Below, in pieces: positions 38,040-48,969 of a stretch of 64,000 nucleotides of DNA; the stretch's first letter is position 1; each line of letters opens with the position of its first letter. The position numbers and the translations under genes were made by a program. The notes below the pieces were generated by a model. It had not been told where the DNA came from. It did no database searches and was given only the letters and a program-made list of their open reading frames with translations. The DNA is from Malurus cyaneus samueli (taxonomy: Eukaryota > Chordata > Aves > Passeriformes > Maluridae). The stretch is from positions 77,153,845 through 77,217,844 of the forward strand of contig CM019215.1 in assembly GCA_009741485.1 (NCBI GenBank). Reading direction: 5' to 3'.

Positions 38040-39366
38040 TGATTACAAAGCTACATGAGAAGACCTCGCACTCTCCCTAATAGTGGGCGCCCTGACTGAG
38101 GCACCTGGACGGCCACTGACTAGATAAGTAAAGACTCGAGCCCGAGGAAAAAAGATAGTAGCATTATAGATGGATCATCGCTTAGCACCTTCAGTGGTAG
38201 GAGACGACAGCCCATGGCTGTGATTCAGCTGCAGGCAGCCAGATCCCTCACGACTAAAGGGTGGTGAGGGGAGTAATTCTGGGTGTGTTGGTGAGGGTAA
38301 AACCTCTGGTCGAGGCAGTGAATTAGTCCTAGCTCACACTGTGCAGACCGGCTAGGCCGTGAGGGCCTGCACGTCTCGGAAAAGCTTATCCACATGAAGG
38401 ACCAGCAGGGAGGGTAGTCACTGGGCGCATCTAGCCCCACATAGAGGTCCCTAGAGCTTACACCAAGATAATGCAACAAATCCACAGTGTTGCAATTCAG
38501 GGACAGTGTCAAACTTGGCCCTCCCCAGGGGAGCATCTGGGCATTACACCTGGCCCCAAAACAATATTGAATCCACTGGATCTGATAGTCTCGTATCGCG
38601 TTGTGGAGGAGGGGGAAATGGCAGTGTGTGAGGCCGGTGGCAAAGTGGGGTGCCAGTGGCTACTGGGGGACCCATACCACCCAGAAGACCACGATGAAAA
38701 GGGGATACGCATAACAATAACATCTATTTGGACGCTCCGGTTAAGGGTAATTATGTTTCTAACGGCCCTGTCTCTACTCTCTCTCGTTTCCGCCAGTCTC
38801 TCATGAACCATTATTTTTTATTTCTTGTATTTTCTCTATTTCTTTCCTTTTTGCTCTTTACGTATTAAATATTAATATCATGATTTTTTTAGGCACCGAA
38901 CATCTAACCGTCGTGGTTTATAATACAGTTTTCGGTATATTTTTGAACCTTTCTGTGTGTTTAAGGACACTTTATTCGCAGAGTATCTTAGTTTCCTCTG
39001 CTCTTCTGTGTTTATGAACTGGATCATAACGGAACTACTAACGCCCACCCCTCCCCTAATATATCTCTTGTCTGGAAAACATTTGGACTGTGGATTAACT
39101 TGACCATAATGGGAATTAATATAATAGAGAGTTGACACTATTGTCCATTATATCTTGGTCTAGGGAGATATTAAACAAAGGCTGGAAGAGTAAAGAATGT
39201 AGGTAACAGATAGGAAGCCATAATCCATGCAGCTGGCCTGAAATCAGCTCTGCTGGGTCATGGGTGGTTGGGGGAGGCCAAGTACGCCCAAGACTCATCT
39301 TTGGGCGAGGTTTGCACACTCAACTCTCTCTAAAAACCAAAGGGGGGAGAAGGGAGGATTTTGGGG
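38040..39366 (+). mobile_element. Possible endogenous-retrovirus internal remnant
   Basis: This stretch is richer in GC and CpG than its surroundings. It includes a 111-codon plus-strand frame at 38471-38806 that ends in a hydrophobic, signal-peptide-like run. At 39340-39357 it has a polypurine tract (aaaggggggagaagggag), of the kind that precedes a 3' LTR, followed by a TGTGTGG start at 39367. I cannot match it to gag, pol or env. Retroviral origin is an inference from position, composition and the purine tract. Confidence 0.35.
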
Positions 39367-39663
39367 TGTGTGGTGGTAAACTCTGCCTAGAAGGGAGTTA
39401 CACATTCCCTTTACCACATACTGGATGCTAGTTGTGTATAATCCCCTCACCTACCCTGGAAGGTGTCACAATACATGTGGACATTCCATTGGAGAGGCAG
39501 CTGAGTGAGGTCTCCAAAAATACTATTCAGAGACACCCAGGGTGTAGGGTATTACAGATATATGGTGGTGAGGTAAACACAGAAATAACAGACTTTGAAA
39601 AGTCAGGCCAGTCTTCCTGTCCTGGTGCGGAAGAAGCCTTGGGAATTTAGTTAAAATAAGTAT
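39367..39663 (+). mobile_element. Possible partial LTR after polypurine tract
   Basis: About 300 bp that begins tgtgtggtggtaaactctgc immediately after a purine tract and runs up to the head of LTR D. There is no polyadenylation signal and no second copy in the window, so it cannot be confirmed as an LTR. Confidence 0.25.
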
Positions 39664-39738
39664 TGTCATGGTTTTTGCTTGGTCTAATTTGTATGGTGGG
39701 TTGGGAATGATGGGATCAAGAAACAGCACAAATTTTCT
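39664..39738 (+). mobile_element. LTR D, truncated LTR head
   Basis: Starts tgtcatggtttttgcttgg and aligns for about 75 bp with the heads of LTRs A and B. It shares the G-rich 'ggtggg...gatggga' part and the 'aaaccacaaa'-like part, then similarity stops. It is either a truncated LTR or the start of a heavily deleted one. Confidence 0.65.
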
Positions 39739-40437
39739 GCATTACTTGTCTGGTAAAACAGGTCCTTTTATTGCTGTATAGTGTTAGGGGAATATTAAAC
39801 CCAGGAATTATTTCTCTCAGTATTTTTTTTTTGTAACAGTTGTTTCACCTGCATGTTTACAAGGACAAATGCTCATCCTGAGAATATATCTAAAATGACA
39901 AAGGCATACTCAAAATTACAGCATTTATGTATTTGAATAAAGTTTGCCAATTTACAAATGGTCCCCTCAGTTTAAGTGTGCAGCTATACTTCTTGTCAGT
40001 CTCATATTATTTTGTTGAAAAGTTGTCCTAATTATATGAAGGTTTCAGTATTTGAACATTACTTTTCTAGCAAGCTTCAATCATTTACACCTCAATTTCT
40101 GTCAAAATGAAAGCCCCTTCCTGATTGTTCAAGCTGTAGAACTATTTGTTTAAATAAGAATGTTTATGAATCATACAAATACTTCATTTATGTGGACTAT
40201 TAGAAAAAAAACCACAAGAAAACATATTTAAAGTTCCTTAACTTTCCTTTTTCAGTATTAGCTGCATTTTAAGATGTACTAACATTTAAATTATGTAGTC
40301 ATTAGTTCAGGGATTTCATTAAAGCATTCTATTTCTCTCATCCCATTACAAAATAATGTTGGGAATAGACAAATAACTGAAAAGTATGTGCACGAGAAAT
40401 TTGGGGCAAACTAATCAAAACTTTGGAGCAAATCAAT
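39739..40437. other. AT-rich DNA between LTRs D and B
   Basis: About 700 bp of host-like AT-rich sequence with no LTR or coding similarity recognised. Its presence argues that D and B are separate insertions or that large rearrangement occurred. Confidence 0.45.
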
Positions 40438-41681
40438 TTTCCTGGTTTTGCTTGGTCCGGTTATTTGGTGATGGGGGGATGGGCCAAGAAACCACAAAGA
40501 TGGCTCCTGTGACAAAGTTCTAGAAGCAAAAGTCCTTCTTCTCCAGCAAAAGGAGCCCTGCCCCCTGTGTTTCAGAACCAATCCATTATGGCTCTGAGGT
40601 TGATGGACAGGCTGCCCACCAGGCCTGGGCCAATTGCACATGCTAGTTACACCTCTGTGATGACGTATGGTCTTGTACTTAAGAAGAATTCAAAGCAAGA
40701 TAGCTTGCAGCCGCCATTTAGATTTTTGGTTGTTAGTATCATCCCCTTGCACCGGAGGAAGGACAGAGGAGGAGGGTGAGGAGATGTAAGAGAAAAAATG
40801 GAGACCCAAGATCACAGTAAGGAGAAGATAGGTGCTGTTGCTGTGGTGCTCGAACGTGGAGAAAACAAGCTGTTCTCGAAAAGACTATTTCTTCAATGGG
40901 AGACCTGTATAGAAAATAGAGGCCCTCCACCTGAGATAGAAACCTGGCCTTGGAGAACTGGACTGATCATAAGCCAAAAAAAGGGGAAGAGGCTTGCCCC
41001 CCCCTCACATCTGAAGCAAGTTGGCACTTAGAAGAAATTGTGTTCTGTGGGGGAAGATGTGCCCTCCCCCCCATGACTGAAGCGAGTTGATACTTAGAAG
41101 AAACTGTTCTGCCAGGAGATTTGAGTGATCTTACTCTCAGAAAAAGCAGACAGCCCTGGAGGACTGTTTCCCTTTCTCCCACAAAGTAAAGAAAAAGAAG
41201 AATCCCATGCCATCAGCAGTTATACACTGACTGTTTTTTTGGGAGGAGGAGATGCCCCCGCCCTACGACTGAAGTAAGTAGATGCTTAGCTGTGCTCTGC
41301 CAGGAGATTTGTGATAGTGGTCTCACTCCGCTGAAACAACGCAGTTTGGCCTTGAAGGACATTCTTTCTTTTCTCCTACGAGGTAAAGAAAATACTCCCT
41401 CGCCATCAGCAGTTATACACTGACTGTTTCTTGGGAAAAAAACTTCCACAGCTTAGAGCTGTAAGAACGCTTCTCCTATGATGGTGTACAACAACTATAA
41501 TGAGTGGTTTGATCTGTGTTAGACTTTCATTCCTGTCCCCTGTGTGTGCGGGAAAAACATGGCAGGTGGAGATGGGAGGACCTGGGAAAGAGACGGGTTC
41601 CGGAAAGGATAACAGATGTCTTAAAATATCTATTTTTATTTTTCTTCTCCTTGTAAATTTTTCACAGTCCAAACCATGGCA
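40438..41681 (+). mobile_element. LTR B, 1244 bp, expanded relative to LTR A
   Basis: The head (tttcctggttttgcttgg) and the next about 480 bp align with LTR A. From about 40917 to 41445 it carries sequence absent from A, including two tandem copies of a roughly 190-bp unit. It then realigns with A from 'aacttccac' onward through a 'gggttccggaaaggataaca' block to 'ttctccttgtaaattttt'. It ends aaaccatggca, and the AATAAA-containing part present in A is missing. A tRNA-His-type primer-binding site follows, which marks B as a 5' LTR by descent. Confidence 0.85.
41060..41437 (+). repeat. Tandem ~190-bp duplication inside LTR B
   Basis: Landmarks recur at about 190-bp spacing: gactgaag at 41075 and 41267, gccaggagattt at 41111 and 41299, and gccatcagcagttatacact at 41209 and 41402. 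A partial third copy (ctgaagcaagttgg, then cacttagaagaaa) lies upstream at about 40991-41050. The offset between landmarks varies from 188 to 193, so small indels have accumulated. Confidence 0.9.
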
Positions 41682-41685
41682 TTTT

Positions 41686-41703
41686 TGGTGCCGTGACTCA
41701 GAT
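41686..41703 (+). promoter_or_regulatory. Retroviral primer-binding site, tRNA-His type
   Basis: An 18-nt site starting tggtgccgtgactc is complementary to the 3' end of vertebrate tRNA-His including CCA, with one mismatch at position 15. It lies 4 nt after the LTR B end, close to where reverse transcription would prime. The tRNA-His sequence is recalled, not searched. Confidence 0.75.
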
Positions 41704-41717
41704 TGGGAAAAATCAGG

Positions 41718-41732
41718 TTTAAACCCACGACA
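41718..41732 (+). mobile_element. Second LTR-type terminus after the primer site
   Basis: tttaaacccacgaca has the same ending as LTR C (taaactacgaca). It occurs only 14 nt after the primer-binding site. It may be the last bases of a 3' LTR left by a deletion that removed the whole internal region. Confidence 0.45.
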
Positions 41733-42799
41733 AATTATAATGCTTCTTCAAAGCATGATCAAGATATCTTTCTTTCAAATTGCAACATCAGCACCAGTAC
41801 CCCAGGCAGTTAAAAGAATCCAGGACAGGATTAAAAAAAATCAGAACGTATCACATACTGTGTGATAAGCCCCTCATTAATAAATAAGCTTCAGCTCTTA
41901 TTTTAAATACTTTTTTTTTTCCATAACATTGGAAAAAATGTTGAATATAAGGAGTAATTTGATTTTATAGTTTATGCCTTCATCATATCCCTATCTCACT
42001 TCACCATGTGAAAAAATTACATTTATACACATAAATCACAGTTGAAAAAAAAAACTGACCACAAAACTTATACTAAATCTAAAATATATAAAGTAAAAGA
42101 TTTTTCAAAAAAGTAAGTTCCTGAAAATCCAGCTTGGGGTGACTCGATTTAACTAGTTAAAGAACATGAATTCTTCCCACATAAGCCCATTATTTGCCAG
42201 TAGGAGAGGAAAATTTCTATATAAGAAACAGCTATCATTTTTTTTCAGGGTTATTTACAAAACTCAACTTTTTTGAATTTTTTAAATAAGAGAAGAATTC
42301 TATATAAAATTTGAACTGGATAAAGGAGCTCAGGAATTCTTGAGCAGTATTCCCTGAAAATGAGCCTTATACACAGGAAATGAATTCACTATTCACTTTG
42401 GGATTGCTCGGTATAATGTTGGAGTATTATCAGTCTTGTACTAGTCATACATTGCCATCTTCTATCTTACCTGCAACAAAGGTTTGTAGCCCTGTATCTC
42501 TGGACATACTAAATCAAACTGCGATCTCAGCTGTAAAAATTGTAACCTTGGAAATTTTCTTTTTTAGTCCCCTTTCTTATGAACCCAGAAAGTTGGAAGA
42601 AAAAGGTATTCCTTCTGTGTGGTACTCAAATGAAGTCAATTTTGATGCCTTCTAATCCTATGCATAACCTATCATGGCAGACAAATCCCATTCATTCACC
42701 ACAATTAGTACTCCAAGGTGAGGCAACTGCCTGTTTCATGTACTACTACAGCAGGAACTGGAGAGAGAGTGGGAAAGAAAATCCTCCCAGCAGAGCTTA

Positions 42800-42990
42800 A
42801 CATGACAGACTGCACAAATCAATTTTAATTAATTCTGCCTCTTTAAATCTGCCTGCTCTTTTGGAAAGATTGCTATCTGCGTCAGGCACTATGGCAATAT
42901 AATTAACAAAAGCACTGCAGGGCACTGATAGCACTCGCAGCCAATTTACTTGGCAACATCTTGGTTTTATGAGAGTGCCAGGTTAGAAGG
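42800..42990. promoter_or_regulatory. Candidate conserved non-coding element
   Basis: Non-repetitive, balanced text with TTAATTAATT at about 42823-42832 and an 'ggcactatggcaatataatt' segment. It looks unlike the surrounding low-complexity DNA. This is a texture-based guess. Confidence 0.2.
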
Positions 42991-43741
42991 TCCATTGTGT
43001 TAAGAGTGGGATTTGTGTTCTATCTTCATGTAAAAAACACTCATCTTTTACCAAGAAACACCTTGTGAGGTTTTAATTATATAGTTTTAAGCAAGAGTTA
43101 ATGAGAGAGAACTCCTGAAAAACAAGTTCAGTGTTACAAGACCGAGACTTGTAACAATGATAACCCAGGGTGTCAGAATTATAGTTCATTCTGGGAAGCA
43201 CAGGTTTATGGATAGTTGTTTTGTTCTGGTTTGTTTTTCCATGAATCTTGGCACACATTTCAAACCACCTATTGTAGAGAGCTGACTTTTCTGAAGCGAT
43301 ATCTCAGTTATGCTACAATGCTTCATTTCTTAAAGCACTTGATGGAGTGGTAAAATACTCTGCACCAGTAATAAAATGGCAGTTGACACTACCAGCTGTA
43401 AACTCATCCACCTTTGAGTTTTTTTTCGTGCCAACATCTCAAAACAGTACTCTTCCTTTAGAAATGGTGAAGCATTTAAATGCAACATAATAAAGAAGAA
43501 CCTCAAAATATTGTCTAAATATGATATTAAAGATCACATTACCAGTCTTGTGTATATACATAAAAAGTTAATATTTTACAGTAGCATTCCATGATAGAGC
43601 AATAAATTGGTATATAGCTTCCGGAAGAATCAGGATAGTAGTTCTGTATGATTTAGGTTTAGGTTAAAATTATAAATATGGATTATATTACACAAAGCAC
43701 TTATTTGGTAGAAGTTTAGTCTGTTATTTAAATAGTTTTGG

Positions 43742-43803
43742 AAAAAAAACACAAAAAAAAAACAAACAAACAAACAAACAAAAAAAAACCCAACAACAAC
43801 AAA
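43742..43803. repeat. (CAAA)n/A-rich tract
   Basis: Four CAAA units flanked by longer A runs and ending in CAA units. Confidence 0.85.
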
Positions 43804-44719
43804 ATGACCATGTTGTCAAACCAGGTATCATCTGTCTTCTACAGCTAACATGACAGGCTAAAATAAATAAAAACTGAGGGTAACACTCCTTCTTCACCCA
43901 TACCTTCCACTGCTGTTTGGGGAGGGCTTGGTAGTACTGGAGTGAAGCTGGGTTTGACAAACTGGTGAGGAAAAGTGTTGCTTTATTTCTTGCCTTTTGT
44001 TGCCCACCACTTAAATCTATTTAAACTGACAATAAGTTAATTTCCCCCATATGCAGCCTATTTTGCCTAGAACAGTAACTATAAGCAATCTCCCAATCTT
44101 TGTCTCAACCCATAAGATTTCTCATTTTATTCTTTCCCCTCAAGGGCAGTGAGCAAGTAGCTGAGTGGGGATTTGACTGTTAGCCAAACCTTGACCACCA
44201 CAATCTTACAGGAACTTGGATAAAGCTCATATATGTATCTCCCCACATTTATCTATACAGCTGCATATAGCAGAAAAACAATCCCCAACACTTTTTTCTT
44301 TTCTTATACACACCTGGGACAGTAGCATTTTAATTTGATGAATTGCAGTTTATTTTTTTTAACAAACCACTGTCTTGCTAGATCAATCAGCTCTTTCATT
44401 TAAATTATTCACTCCAGTAGGTGAAAGTATGATTTCAGAATCTTTCAGTTCACTGAGAAACTCTACAGTTTTGTTTACACAGATGACATACAGAAAAACA
44501 TGAAGACTGCCAGAAGAAACTGTATGTGCATCTCTATAAGATAAATAGTCAGCCACAATTCTCTGTCATGAAACAATGCATACAAAATCGAAACACAGGA
44601 AGAAAATGAAGTACAATATTTGACTCATGCTATAGCAAAATGATCAGGCTCACAACATATTTTGCTTACGTCTTTAGTCTAGGTTTGTTTTTTCTACAAC
44701 ACTGGCATATTTAGAATTA

Positions 44720-44750
44720 AAGAAAAGAAAAAAAAAAAAACAAAAAAAAA
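44720..44750. repeat. A-rich tract
   Basis: About 30 bp of A with G and C interruptions. Confidence 0.8.
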
Positions 44751-45794
44751 CCCTTGCATACACAAACAATAAAATACAATTTAAAGAAATTCTTATCAGA
44801 AAATCTAACTGGTCTCTTTTGCTGTTAAAGATTTTCGTGTACTTCTGAGGCCAAACAATGCAACTTCTGTTTCTCCTATACATAACAATAAAATTCAAAC
44901 ACCTAGGCTAAGATCAAAACGTTTGAGTAAATTAAGATTAAGATGATTAAGTAAAACCAAAGAAAACTTGAAGCATCCAGGGAAGAAAATGTGATCAAGA
45001 ACAACAGAAATTAAAGGGACTCTTAACTGATACTGGAGACTGCAAAAATTTAGCACAGCTCTAAGTCTCTCCTCATCACTATACAACACAATTTAGTTCT
45101 ATTTTATTTCAATATTTCAAATGTGCTGCTATTGTTTTGGCTTTGTATCATATTAATCTTGAAAGAAGTGGTGAGACTTGGGGCTGCACCATTCTACCCC
45201 TTCATTTGCAATTGAATGTATCAGTATTTTAGCTTTCTCTCCAAACTTACTGAAGTCGAGACTTTCCTAGTTATGTTCCTCACTGCTATAGCACGTACTA
45301 AAATTTCAAGTTACTCCTAACATCCTTCCATAAAGTTAATTGAAAATGGTCAATTGTGAAAGACTTTTATGTAATTTTACAGCTCATCTGCTCTATACAA
45401 AACCCTTAATATTTCAAGGATGTAAGTCTGTTTCTTGTAAGGGTAGATTATAAGTGCTTAATCATGAGAGAAAAAATGTTCTAAAGATAATTCATGAGGT
45501 CTGGAAGACACTAGTGCTCTCTCCATCATTACAACTGGTGCTCAGTCTTCCGAATTTCAGGGCATTATTAATGTGCAAGAAACACTCCCATGCAAAGTAA
45601 AAGTATGGAGTTTATGAGCAAGATCACTTGAGCTTTGTCTAAATGGAAATGTTCCAGATAGCTGTATTAATGACACAGTCCTTTTTCTCCGACTGCCGTG
45701 GCATATTATTGGGGCTGCTTGGTATGAATCACACCAGCTGCAGTTATGATAGTTTTACTGCTCCATGGAAACCACATGAACAGAAAGGGGAAAT

Positions 45795-46362
45795 TACAGC
45801 TGACACAAAACTGAATATAATCCAGCAATGGTCTCTTACCGTAAATAAAGCAACCAAAACATTAAATTACATTATGGGGACTATGACCACCAGACCATTT
45901 ATCCCACTCAATGACAGTGGACCCAAACCTGGAATACTGTAGCCAGTTTTGAGCCCAACAGTCTAAAAAGTTCATGACCCTCAATAGAAGTTGAGGAATA
46001 TGTGCTTATTTCATCTGGAGAAGCCAAGGTCAAAGGGCAATCTAAGAGAAAACTAGAACACTTGAAGAGAAGTAACAAAGGCAACTCAGCCTGGCTCTTC
46101 CTAGAGGTGGCAGTCAACAAACTCAAAGGGGAAATAGCTAAAATTACCTGCCTGAGGGGATAAGATTAAATATTTAGAGAGACTATTACAGCTGTAGAAT
46201 AGGTCACCTAGAGTGGCAGCATAGCTCCCATCATTGACGAATTCTAAGACTTCATTAGACCAAACCACAGCTGATGTGATCTATTGGTGATAATCTTGCT
46301 GAGAGCAAGAGTTTGGATGGCTTCCATAGATGATTCTAACCTCCATTTCTATAATAAACTCT
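45795..46362 (+). mobile_element. CR1 LINE fragment, 3' region
   Basis: Plus-strand CR1 text: 'actgaatataatccagcaat' (after the RT domain), 'cctggaatactgtagccagt' with 'tttgagccc', 'catctggagaagccaag', and the tail ending 'tggatggcttccatagatga' with 'ttctaacctcc'. Heavily decayed, no intact frame. The 99-codon frame ending at 45942 overlaps its start and is not a gene. Confidence 0.85.
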
Positions 46363-46724
46363 TAAATATTTTTCAGTAAATCACGAGAGTTAAACCAAAT
46401 GCCCAGTCATTGTATTTGGGGGTTCTTTGGCAAAAGGTGGGTCTCTCCTGTAAATAAATTTGAATACTAGTAAGAAAGATCACCATTTTGATATTTTCTC
46501 TCTTGCTTACCGATTCTCTGTACTTCTTTTTTTAAATCTTGTTAATTAGAGACTTATAGTAGCTCTTCTTAACAACTATTCAGCTTATCCTATCACTGAG
46601 AAATGAATCTGAAACTTCGATTTAATATGCGTGCAGAAATATTGTTTTTTCCCCCACCACACAACGAGCAGCTGTGTCTCGTATACTACTGAGTACAACA
46701 TCCAAAAAAAGAAGAGAAACAATA

Positions 46725-46785
46725 TTTCTCTTTGAAGTTCACTTCATTGAGAAAGAAGTGCTAGTGGCCAAACTTCAAAGAGAAA
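46725..46785. repeat. Hairpin with nested inverted repeats
   Basis: Perfect 15-bp arms tttctctttgaagtt (46725-46739) and aacttcaaagagaaa (46771-46785) enclose a second inverted pair, cacttc (46740-46745) and gaagtg (46755-46760). An overlapping agagaaa/tttctct pair upstream gives an alternative fold. Confidence 0.8.
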
Positions 46786-47199
46786 CTGCCCTTCCTACCT
46801 GGCTGTAATACTTCAGAGGGAGCTAATTTACCTCTGTGGTGAAAGGAAGGCCTTTCAGCAGTCGAGCTGGCTGAGAGGAGATGTAACTGGTGGACTCCAG
46901 AATTAGACGACAATTTTCTTTGAAGCTTGACTGTTCATCTCATTAGCATTTCAGACATGCTGAAATGATTTACTTTCCATTTTGAGTTCATGTAGAAAGA
47001 TAAATGGAAGCGCCCAACTTAGCTTTAAAGTTGTAGCTGGACTTTAAAGGGCTTTAATATTTCTTAAATAGCAATTGTGAAGTTTTCTGACGTATGTGGT
47101 AGAAACACCCAGATTTTGCATTTTTTAAATACCTCGATTGCCATCCACAAATGATCTCACAGTATCTAACAGAAGTCAACAGAAACAAATTGTAAAAAG

Positions 47200-47540
47200 T
47201 GGATGGTCTTGTTTAATTGACAATGATCCTATAGAAATTATTAAAAAATAACCAATGCTTCTCTGAAATATGCTGCAATTAAAATTTGCCCCTTATCATT
47301 ACTTTGTTTAAAGTAGCTGGCAGCTTGCACTTCATTATATCTGTATGGTGACATCTACACAACTAGAGAAAAGGTCAGACACAGCAGAATTCTGCTGCAT
47401 AACAATTTCCTAAGTGAAATATTTTTCCTGGATACATTATACATTTTTACAATTGACTTTCACAGAATTTAAAGGGCACAGCTCATGTGTTCTGCGAGGG
47501 CTTAAAATAACCAGCCCATCTCTTAAATCCATGAGGGACC
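47200..47540. promoter_or_regulatory. Candidate conserved non-coding element
   Basis: About 340 bp of non-repetitive text free of TE similarity or long frames. With the neighbouring 46860-47060 block it stands out from the A/T-run-rich DNA around it. Unsupported by alignment. Confidence 0.2.
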
Positions 47541-48350
47541 TGACAAGCCACAAGTAAAGCAGTTGTCTATGCAAGATTCAGCACGAGTTTCCACCTTTCT
47601 AAAACTACCATTTTTATTTAGGACATTTTGATTAAGCATCTGAAACAAAGCCTACAGATTCTGAAAAGTTTAGGTTGGCTCTTAAACAATTCAGTAGTTT
47701 AAAATACAAGGATAATTCCAGTAAAAACAAAACAGTGAAAATGGTGCATCAGATAGAGAAGATTTTCCGTAATGTGAAAGAATAAACATATATGAAAAAT
47801 TGGAAAAGCAATGAAAGGAGAAAGCAGAGCTAAGCTGCAAAGAAAGGAAAAAGACAGCAAGATTCAAATGTAATACAGGACAGGGACCATGAGTGAAAAT
47901 ATATGAAAATAAAATAAGATGTAATGAATGATAAAAATACTATGACAATAAAATAGTGGGTTTCATATTTTATCCTTTTACTGCTAGAAGGATTTTATGT
48001 AGAAAAATGTAATTTTAGGAGAAAAAAATGTTTTAAAAATATAGTTAAAATAAATTAATTGGTGCTTAAAGAACATACAGTAATAGCACTAAGACACTCC
48101 AGGGCATTTTTTATTACCCTATTAATAGTTCGGGTGGTAAAAGCACTCGGCCATACAGCACACCTGAACTGTGCATTAATTGACAAATTAAACACACTTT
48201 GTTCAGTTTCAGCTCTTCACTATTGTTGCAAATACATGTTCCTAAATGTACAACAAGCACATTTTTGTTTACAAAACACCTCTAAGCACTACAGCAACAT
48301 TACTTGACAACAGTAAAGTTATTAGCTAAAAATATTTGTTTCCTCTTCTA

Positions 48351-48387
48351 GAAAAAAAGAAAAAAAAAAAAAAAAAAAAAAAAAAAG
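48351..48387. repeat. Poly(A) tract
   Basis: About 37 bp of A with one or two G. Confidence 0.9.
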
Positions 48388-48929
48388 ATATTTGGATTTT
48401 TTAATCTGTCTCAGCTTCTCTGCAGCCAGGTCATAAAAGATAATAAAATCACTTCATACCTTATTTGGTCTCAAAGGTGGGTAAAGGTGGCTTTTCAATG
48501 CTGAAGTCAGACAGATCAGCCCTGCATTCTAGGTCACAGAATATTATGATCCAACCATAGGATTTACCCTTATTTGAAAAATGGTGAAGGTTGGAATATT
48601 GCAAACAAATTGTTATTTGTGGTCTTGTTGCATACAGTGTATCACTGCTGTGGGAAAGGCATTCCAAATCGCCACTATGATACTATGGAAATAAGAGCAA
48701 CTATGTGAAATCAGTAGCTTTCTGCCAATGATTTAAAAAAAAAAAACCTCTTAAGTTAGGCTGTCCCTATCACTTTCCTCTTTCTCTACGTACAAAAACA
48801 CCCAAAAGGAGATTTTTTCTTCATTGGATACAATTTCAGATGCATGAAGTCAAATTCAAAGTATTTCAGTAATAAAGCAAAATTCAGTTATATAGCATCA
48901 GGTCCACAGAGTGACAGAGTATAATTTTG

Positions 48930-48935
48930 CTTTTT

Positions 48936-48965
<30 letters not shown>
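48930..48965. repeat. Poly(T) tract
   Basis: About 36 bp of T with one C. Confidence 0.9.

Positions 48966-48969
<4 letters not shown>

Larger units (their letters stand above)
41733..45794. other. AT-rich non-coding DNA
   Basis: No supported gene. It contains a candidate conserved block at 42800-42990 and a (CAAA)n tract near 43742. Frames under 95 codons lack recognisable domains. Confidence 0.5.

Noticed and set aside
38089..38106. tgggcgccctgactgagg as a possible tRNA-Lys primer site
   Set aside because: Only the first few bases resemble the tRNA-Lys complement and no LTR end precedes it.
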